Positions 57,926 to 64,000 of a stretch of DNA of 64,000 bases are shown here, piece by piece. Numbering within the stretch: the first letter of the stretch is position 1; each line of letters begins with the position of its first letter. The translations under genes were made by a program, and so were the position numbers. Below the pieces are notes generated by a model. That model was given only the letters and a program-made list of their open reading frames with translations. It had not been told where the DNA came from and searched no databases. The DNA lies in NCBI GenBank assembly GCA_950106755.1, contig OX467082.1, positions 5,518,001-5,582,000 of the forward strand. The letters are read 5' to 3'. Origin of the DNA: Climacium dendroides (Eukaryota; Streptophyta; Bryopsida; Hypnales; Climaciaceae).

Positions 57926-57952
57926 CTTCCCTTCCCTTCCCTTCCCTTCCCT
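57926..57952. repeat. (CTTCC)n microsatellite
   Basis: About five perfect TTCCC/CTTCC units occur next to a GGCGCGCC stretch, in what may be the promoter of the F-box gene. Confidence 0.8.
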
Positions 57953-59286
57953 TGCCTTGCAAGGGCTCTCACTCTTCCCGTCCGAACTTCGTATCTTGTG
58001 CATCCCGTAATCGCGATGTTCACAAGGAATTTGCAACTTTCACACTTACCCTTACTAGGGTTACAATTCAATTGCCCACTTCTCCCTTGCAGTGAGCGTC
58101 CGTGCATTTTTTTATTCCAGGGTCACGTTTTCTTGCTGTTGTAATGTCAACAAAGGTCAATTTGGAGTGTTGGTAAATGTAGGAGTTTCTCACTTTCTTG
58201 GGGGTCATAACTTTCGTTTGTCGCGCTCTTCCTCGAGTGCTGACATCTTTGATTCCAATTTCTCTAGAGTTCGGCGCTTCCTTGACTCATCACAGCTGGA
58301 GAGTGGTGTGAATTTCGAGGGCGTCAGTTGGGGGTTTCAAGAGTCGGGGTTTCGACGGCAATTCTGTTGTAGGTGGGCGTCTCAGTCTCTCTTTGCTTGC
58401 AAGAATGGAGTGGCACTCAGTTTGTTTTGTTGCTTGCGGAGTGCTTTTTCAGTACGCGTTAAACAGGGTAACTTAAATTTGGGTTTACGAAGCGGTTGCA
58501 GGATTGTTAGGACCGGTTGGATTAGGGTCGAGAAACAGCGGATTAAATTGGGCTTGTTTCGTTCAATTTCGGGACTTCGGAATTGGGTTGTGCCAATTCT
58601 CAAACATTCGTGAGTGTGGGTTCCGATTTTCTGCAATTTGGTGCAATTTGCGCAGTTCTCTGTGGAGAGTCGTGGTTTACTTTGTTAACGTTCCGAATTC
58701 GCTCGCTTTCGGCACCCGAATTTCGGAAATTGAGTGTGCGAGGTCGGTAGTTACTGTTTGTACCGTGGTCCGGATACACTATGTAATTTTTGTTTTTCAA
58801 GGACACTCTATAATTTTTCTTTAATTGTTTGTAGGAGGGTTTCGGTTTTCATGCTTTGATAGCGAAAGAGATTGACGAAGAATACAATGTTTCTGTGTCA
58901 CGGGTGTGCTGTAAGACTTTTCTTTATTAGAGAAAGTTGACTTTACCATGTCATGGTGGCGGAAAGAAGGAATTTAAAGCATGTGACCATTTGGAAAGAT
59001 GTTCAAAGTTTTTACTGGGATATTTTACACGAGTGGCACTTTTATTCAATTTGTTTTTTCCTACACTTTCGTTTGTGGTCAGCAGGCTTGATCTGCTGAG
59101 AGGAAGAGGTCTTTCTGAGTCTCTTTCGAACGCTGCTTGCCATAATTTCTTTTGCAGGTCCATGGATTGCTATAGGATGCTTCGGGCAATGACGAAGACC
59201 ACGGGCAGGGTGCCCTTGGGAACAAGTTGGCACTATGAGTGAAGGAAATGGGGTGATGTACAGTAGTGGTGACCTTCAGTCGTATC

Positions 59287-61756
59287 ATGGGAGCAATGGG
59301 GAACTTCGACGTGCTTCCTGACTCTATCGCCATTTTGATATTGTCGAAGCTTGAAAATGCCCAAATGGTGGCTCAATGTGCCGTGGTGTGCCACCGTTGG
59401 AAGATGCTAACTAGGCTAGTGGACACCCTCACTTTTGAGTCATTCAAACTCTTGGAAAAAAAGGTGTGCGGTTCTCATTCAGCTTTGCTAGTTTTCGAGA
59501 TTGTCTTGCACACCTCTTCTTGACCTGTGTACTTGTTGTTTTTTCCTGCATTATTGACTTCCTCGTTCGTTTTTGTTAATCCCAAGAATCCAAGATTGGG
59601 CTTCCTGTGTTTTTAGTAGTTTTGAATAGGTCATGAGGAGACTTTCTTTCTTCCTATTTTATTAATTCGTGACCAACGCATGCAATTTGCTTCAGTCGCA
59701 TGAAATTTGGAACCATCTGAATTATAAATTTCACGATATGATTAGTTAAATTGGCAATTTTGGAACCGCTAATCTTTGATCCTTTGGGGGTTCATCCTCT
59801 CAACTTCTAACGTTTATCTTGAAATTTTCAGTTGGATAAGAATAGGAATGCTTCATGCCTGGAAGCGATTGTGACACAAATGTTACTGAAGACGAATGGC
59901 ATTCGAATTCTCAAGATCTCGTACCACCCAGTTGTGTGGCCTTGGATACCTAACGACTACTTCTCAGAAGATAAGGTGCAATTCTCATTTTTCAACTTCG
60001 AATGTTCTGAAAACACACTGCGTATCAGCCTCTAAAGGACCAATAGGCCCAAGTGTGAGCCTCGTGTTTCTCAGCAGTTTTGAGTAGGTCATATTAGGAA
60101 AAAAAATTCAATTTTATTTATTTTATATTTTCGAGCAAGGTTCTTCACTGATATAAAATATGGCTTCCTCTGAATTATATTTTTCACACCATGAATCCTT
60201 GGTCCTTTAGGGTTAGGGTGAAATTTCTAGACGGAATTTAGGTTCTAAGGCTGTGCTGGTTGCTACAGGTTTGTCATTGGCTGCAGCATGTGAACACTTC
60301 GCTCGAGCGACTGACTCTTGTGGATGCAAACCGTGCCAAGCCACAGCCGAACAAGTTGGTTCATCTCACAGAATGTAAAAAGTTGCAGTGGCTAAACCTA
60401 TGTTATGGCTTCATTCCGGAGATGCCTTCCTCACCCGGAAAGTTTGAACAGTTGGTAACTCTCCACCTGGACCTGATTTTCATTTACGACAGTGCCCTGG
60501 AGACACTCGTGGAGCTCTCACCAGTGCTGGAGGATTTGAAGTTGAACTCCTGCAAGGGCCTGCGCACCCCGCACTTGACAGCCTTGAAGCTGACTTCCTT
60601 GGAGTTCGCCAATGGCATGGACGTGGTCACGGCACCCATTACCGTGGTCACTGTGAATGCACCGAACCTGGTGACCGTGTCGCTTTGTCATGTGGAGGAA
60701 CTCGTCATGGACGGGTTCTCGTTACAGAACCTCGCCCTGCTTTGGCACATTCGACCTAGTATCAGGGAGCTCCCAACCTTAGAAAATCTGCACATAAGCG
60801 GAGAGTCGTGGGCGTTGGATTCTATCACCCATTTGATTAGGCTGGGAACCAATCTGCGCTCCCTCCACATTGATGCTTTTATCGAGCGCAAGTACCCTAT
60901 CCAACTGCAGTCACTACTCCGTCACTTGCAGGAGCTTGTGTCTATCCACATTGGCACTGACTTTTTTGAGGTTTGCTCTAAACTTCATTGCCTTTCTCTG
61001 ATTACTGTCTATCGTCATTTTCAGCAACATGTAGGAAATGGTACCCTTTGTATCATCTTATGCATTTTTAGCAACATTTAGGAGCGTACTTTCATTTGGA
61101 GATTACTCAACAGAGCTCACTGGAGGACTCACTTCGGATATAACGAGACTGAGCCAAAATCTTGTGATATCAAATTTTCTCACTCTGTGCATCATGCAAA
61201 GTGGGAGGTTGTAGACCACTATTGAATGGACAGTAGACCACCCCTGATTTTCATTCAAAGATGAGTGATCAAAGGCATTTAGCGAAGTCATGCTTACACT
61301 GCATTTGCTAATTGAAGGCCAAGCAAGTGTTTATTGGAAAAGATGAGTTGCTGTTGGTAAGAGGGGTCAGTCAATAGGAGACGGAATGAGATCTCTGGCG
61401 GTTATATTATTCTCTCCTTTATTAGTCACTCTTGCCTCGCTTTTGACTTATTGTTTTATGCGATTCAGTGTCTTCAAGTAGCGGGAGGTGCTGGGGCTGC
61501 TTTCATGCGGATGCATTCAATGACCCTTCCAAAACTGGAGAATATCACGGCCGTGATAGGGTGGGGGAACACCGACTGCATCTCTGTGCTGGGCACTCTC
61601 CTCAAGTGTGCACCAGCGTTACAGACGCTCAGAATTGATGCCGAAGAACTCAAAAAAAGCATGGACAACGTACTCTTCTTCACTAACCTCTTGGGATTAC
61701 AGCGAGACTATCCCCAGGTTAAAGTTTCACTCGTATGTCCTCATATCCTGGTGTAA
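59287..61756 (+). CDS. F-box/LRR protein, At1g67190 type, four exons, 436 aa
   Basis: Exons are 59287-59463, 59832-59975, 60269-60970 and 61469-61756 (1311 nt, all phase 0). Exon 1 codes the F-box (NFDVLPDSIAILILSKLENA, CAVVCHRWKMLTRLV). The rest is a series of leucine-rich stretches (LEDLKLNSCKGL, LENLHISGESWALDS, NLRSLHIDAF, LQTLRIDAEEL). The order of segments, including CLEAIVTQMLLKTNGIRIL and VCHWLQHVNTSLERLTL, follows Arabidopsis At1g67190 as I recall it. Such proteins bind SKP1 through the F-box and choose targets for SCF ubiquitin ligases through the LRRs (family knowledge); the target is unknown. Introns 1 and 2 carry related insertions, and intron 3 holds a copy of the gene-associated dispersed repeat. 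Confidence 0.88.
59600..59800 (+). repeat. Repeat in F-box intron 1, related to one in intron 2
   Basis: AGTAGTTTTGAATAGGTCAT, ATCTGAATTATAAATTTCAC and CTTTGATCCTTTGGGGGTTCA parallel AGCAGTTTTGAGTAGGTCAT, CTCTGAATTATATTTTTCAC and CCTTGGTCCTTTAGGGTT of intron 2. The last block resembles the TTAA-family end. Confidence 0.6.
60025..60217 (+). repeat. Repeat in F-box intron 2 with TTAA-family-like ends
   Basis: It starts CCTCTAAAGGACCAATAGG and ends TTGGTCCTTTAGGGTTAGGG, so the ends are inverted copies of CTAAAGGACCAA. It is likely a small non-autonomous element of about 190 bp. A diverged copy lies in intron 1. Confidence 0.65.
61115..61395 (+). repeat. Gene-associated dispersed repeat in F-box intron 3
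   Basis: GCAAAGTGGGAGGTTGTAGA, CATTTAGCGAAGTCATGCTTACAC, GCTAATTGAAGGCCAAG, GAGTTGCTGTTGGTAA and AATAGGAGACGG match the copies in the DUF3054 and BTB introns. Confidence 0.7.
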
Positions 61757-62586
61757 CAACACTCTGTACAATTATGTAATTAACTCTCACCTGCTAAATA
61801 GCTTGATTACAAATTGCTTCAGTCAGTATTGAACCTCAGAAGCTTTTGTGGCATAGAGATCAAGTGTAATTATAATGTACGCTCCATGTCTTAAGCTCTT
61901 TGTCAGGTTCAATCGATTAGTATGTTCTGGCAGCAAAGGTCGGTGCCAGTATACATGTAAATACGTATATTGTCTGCGGGGTCCCATAAAAGCAGCCTGC
62001 AAGTTTGTCTCACTCACTGAGCGCAAAGGCATGGCGTTGAACCACTGTGTTCTGCATCATAGTTGGTGTATACTAACCTAAACGGCTTTTTCCTGCCGAG
62101 GTATCTGAGATGGTTACAGAAGCGGAGGCTGTATTTCTAAGTAGCACATTAAAGGTGAAGTAGCACATGTAGTCTCAATGTGTTGTATCATATTCAAATG
62201 CTTCCTGCAGGTCAATTGCTGGGTCTTGCTGGTACTTGTAATGCCGACTACCTGTAACATATAATCGGGTTGGTGAAACTGTGAAACTGTTTTGAGGGTA
62301 TGGCGTTTGGTACTTTGCTTCTTACTGGTGTGTTTTTGTGTGTTAATGGCTCTTGGTGTTAAAGAACTGAGAAGGTCAATTAGATACTAGCCTTGACATT
62401 GCACATGGAGCTGAGAGAGTGGAAGTGTTGGCGCTGCAGCTACGCTCACTGGTCAATGTCTGCACAAATGTTTGGCATCCCATTCCTTACAACGAACTTG
62501 TGAGTTATGCTTCATGAACTGCATTGCGTACCAGATTTCTTTTTTTCTCTTTGTCTGTGAGTCTGTAAATGACACTGTGGATGTTT
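61757..62586. other. 3' flank of the F-box gene
   Basis: 3' UTR and flank; no further gene was recognised. Confidence 0.4.
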
Positions 62587-62790
62587 TGTGTCCAATGAAT
62601 GATGAATGATAGAGAATCCTTCTGTGTAGGATAGAAGTGCAACTATTCACCCTCCTTTTGTTGTGAAAAGGGGAGGTCATTTACAGTAGTTTGACTTCCA
62701 ACGAGTGCTTGTGCATTTTTCTAAGTCAATGATTCCTATCGTATCCAAAGGGATGATTTCCACAATTGCCAATCTGTCTTTTAAAAGGTC
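62587..62790 (+). repeat. Dispersed repeat, partner of 45245-45440
   Basis: AGAAGTGCAACTATTCACC, AAAAGGGGAGGTCAT, GTAGTTTGACTTCCAACG, GTATCCAAAGGGATGATTTCCAC and CTTTTAAAAGGTCC follow the same order as at 45.3 kb. Confidence 0.65.
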
Positions 62791-62836
62791 CATTTTCTAA
62801 GGGTCAATGAAAGGTCCATTTTCTAAGGGTCAATGT
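62787..62836 (+). repeat. Perfect 25-bp direct duplication
   Basis: The unit AAGGTCCATTTTCTAAGGGTCAATG minus small edge differences occurs twice back to back. Confidence 0.8.
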
Positions 62837-63510
62837 AGAGTAAGCAACTAAGATATCACAAGAATAAGTAGACATGATTGGAGGTAAGGTAGGGATGATC
62901 CATCATTGATCCTTTGGTGGTTGTTTATATTTATCCTAATTGGATTTATAATTTTTTTTTTGCAATAGAATAACAAATGAGATATTTTTGCACAATTATT
63001 TTGGTCAACTCATTTTTCAGTATAAGAAGACACATTATAGGTGGTCAAATCAAAAACATATAGCTTCCCATTGTTGTTTCTAAGGGTGAACTTTTCTTGT
63101 CCATTTGGATTCTAATGTGGGTTTTTCAACTTCCTAGATGGTCTATGTATGTAAACCACATGGTTCATTTAAATAAATTTGAAAGCTTTCAAATTCAATT
63201 CCACACTTAAACTATCATAAGGTAGAAGGTATATAAACCAACTTGGTTCTAAATATATCCCCTATTTAGAAATGAGTATTAAATTTCTTGAAATACCTAT
63301 TATTGTCATTAATGAGGCAGGTAGGTTTAGAAGGAAGGTTTATGAATGTCCCACCTTAATACCAAACATAGATAATCTTCACTTCATTAGGGTGCATAGG
63401 GGTAGAATTGGATCTAATAGTAGAAGGTGCCATATTGGGCAAGGTGGTTTTGAATATGTATATCTTATTTACCATTCAATACAATTGTTTATGTATTTCT
63501 GTCAAAGACC
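62837..63510. other. AT-rich intergenic DNA
   Basis: No gene was recognised; the frame open at 63272-63565 has no domain and runs into the tandem duplication. Confidence 0.4.
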
Positions 63511-63696
63511 TTGTTTTAGTTATTTATACCATGTATTCAATGGTCCCAAATCTAAAGAGATTTAGAAAATGGAGAATAAATGACTATGGTATTGAAGTTC
63601 TACTTGTTTTAGTTATTTATACCATGTATTCAATGGTCCCAAATCTAAAGAGATCTAGAAGATGGAGAATAAATGACTATGGTATTGAAGTTCTAC
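63511..63696 (+). repeat. Tandem duplication, two units of 93 bp
   Basis: TTGTTTTAGTTATTTATACC...GGTATTGAAGTTCTAC starts at 63511 and again at 63604, with few changes (for example GATTTAGAAAATGG against GATCTAGAAGATGG). The duplication is recent. Confidence 0.9.
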
Positions 63697-63703
63697 AATG
63701 CAT

Positions 63704-63970
63704 AAGAAGAAGAAACTTAAGGACACATTTGTAGGTTGTTTCCACCCCTAGTTAGTGCTTTGTTTACATTTCAAAGTTCCAAACCTATTCTCACCAAAAT
63801 CAAAATATCCAAACCATGCTTTGCACAACATTCAAGAGAAGAAGAAACTTAAGGACACATTTGTAGGTTGTTTCTACCCCTAGTTAGTGCTTTGTTTACA
63901 TTTCAAAGTTCCAAACCTATTCTCACCAAAATCAAAATATCCAAACCATGCTTTGCACAACATTCAAGAC
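63704..63970 (+). repeat. Tandem duplication, two units of about 132 bp
   Basis: AGAAACTTAAGGACACATTT...TTGCACAACATTCAAGA begins with AGAAACTTAA at 63711 and again at 63843. The copies are almost identical. It follows directly on the 93-bp duplication. Confidence 0.9.
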
Positions 63971-64000
63971 TAGCCGCTAGAAAGCTTAGAAGTACAATAT

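Larger units (their letters stand above)
57321..59286 (+). other. Intergenic DNA and probable leader of the F-box gene
   Basis: AT-rich to about 57850, with a GTGATTAGTAA-type tandem repeat at 57801-57843. A (CTTCC)n run at about 57926-57952 and G+C-richer sequence follow up to 59286. This G+C-richer stretch probably contains the promoter, 5' UTR and perhaps a leader intron of the F-box gene. The frames open here lack domains and are not called. Confidence 0.4.

Noticed and set aside
58092..58613. A 173-codon plus-strand open frame upstream of the F-box gene
   Set aside because: Low-complexity, no domain; probably leader or intron sequence.
63272..63734. Overlapping open frames near the right edge
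   Set aside because: They run through the 93-bp tandem duplication and show no domain.

Overview
The window looks like nuclear DNA of a land plant. It has spliced genes with GT-AG introns, plant-type gene families, Ty1/copia retrotransposons and CACTA-type miniature elements. Gene structure and very AT-rich intergenic DNA suggest a bryophyte, perhaps a moss; that is inference, and no species-specific marker was found. Exons are clearly richer in G+C than the long AT-rich stretches between genes (about 1.2-9 kb, 31.4-35.9 kb and 38.6-46.8 kb).

Layout. 1-1240: 5' end of a minus-strand copia element (LTR plus gag). 1241-9600: AT-rich repeat DNA with a six-unit tandem array of about 309 bp (6.26-8.05 kb). 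9652-17303 (+): 15-exon gene for a nuclear RING-PHD protein with an At4g10930-like C-terminal part. 20285-22109 (+): five-exon, probably plastid-targeted DUF3054 membrane protein. 23591-25965 (-): orphan gene built of repeated phase-0 exons, one with a nonsense codon. 26328-31364 (-): decayed copia element with both LTRs, a 5-bp target duplication and two nested CACTA-type miniature elements. 35971-37969 (-): BTB/POZ gene of the At4g08455 type, flanked by inverted repeats. 39-46.8 kb: gene-free repeat DNA with TTAA-flanked elements of about 0.94 kb. 47918-51031 (+): AT74-like histidine-phosphatase. 54169-55760 (+): unrecognised multi-pass membrane protein with a signal peptide. 59287-61756 (+): F-box/LRR protein of the At1g67190 type. 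61757-64000: repeats and tandem duplications.

The six single-locus genes are unrelated housekeeping or regulatory types and show no sign of working as a cluster. For five of them plus the orphan, the exon models were built by eye, and reading phases close exactly across every junction. Two introns need a GC donor. The intergenic DNA holds many families of small non-autonomous elements; some also sit in introns of the DUF3054, BTB and F-box genes. The most unusual items are the repeated-exon orphan gene, the orphan membrane protein, the TTAA-flanked element family, the 309-bp tandem array with a recurrent reading frame, and a miRNA-precursor-like hairpin at 53.7 kb.
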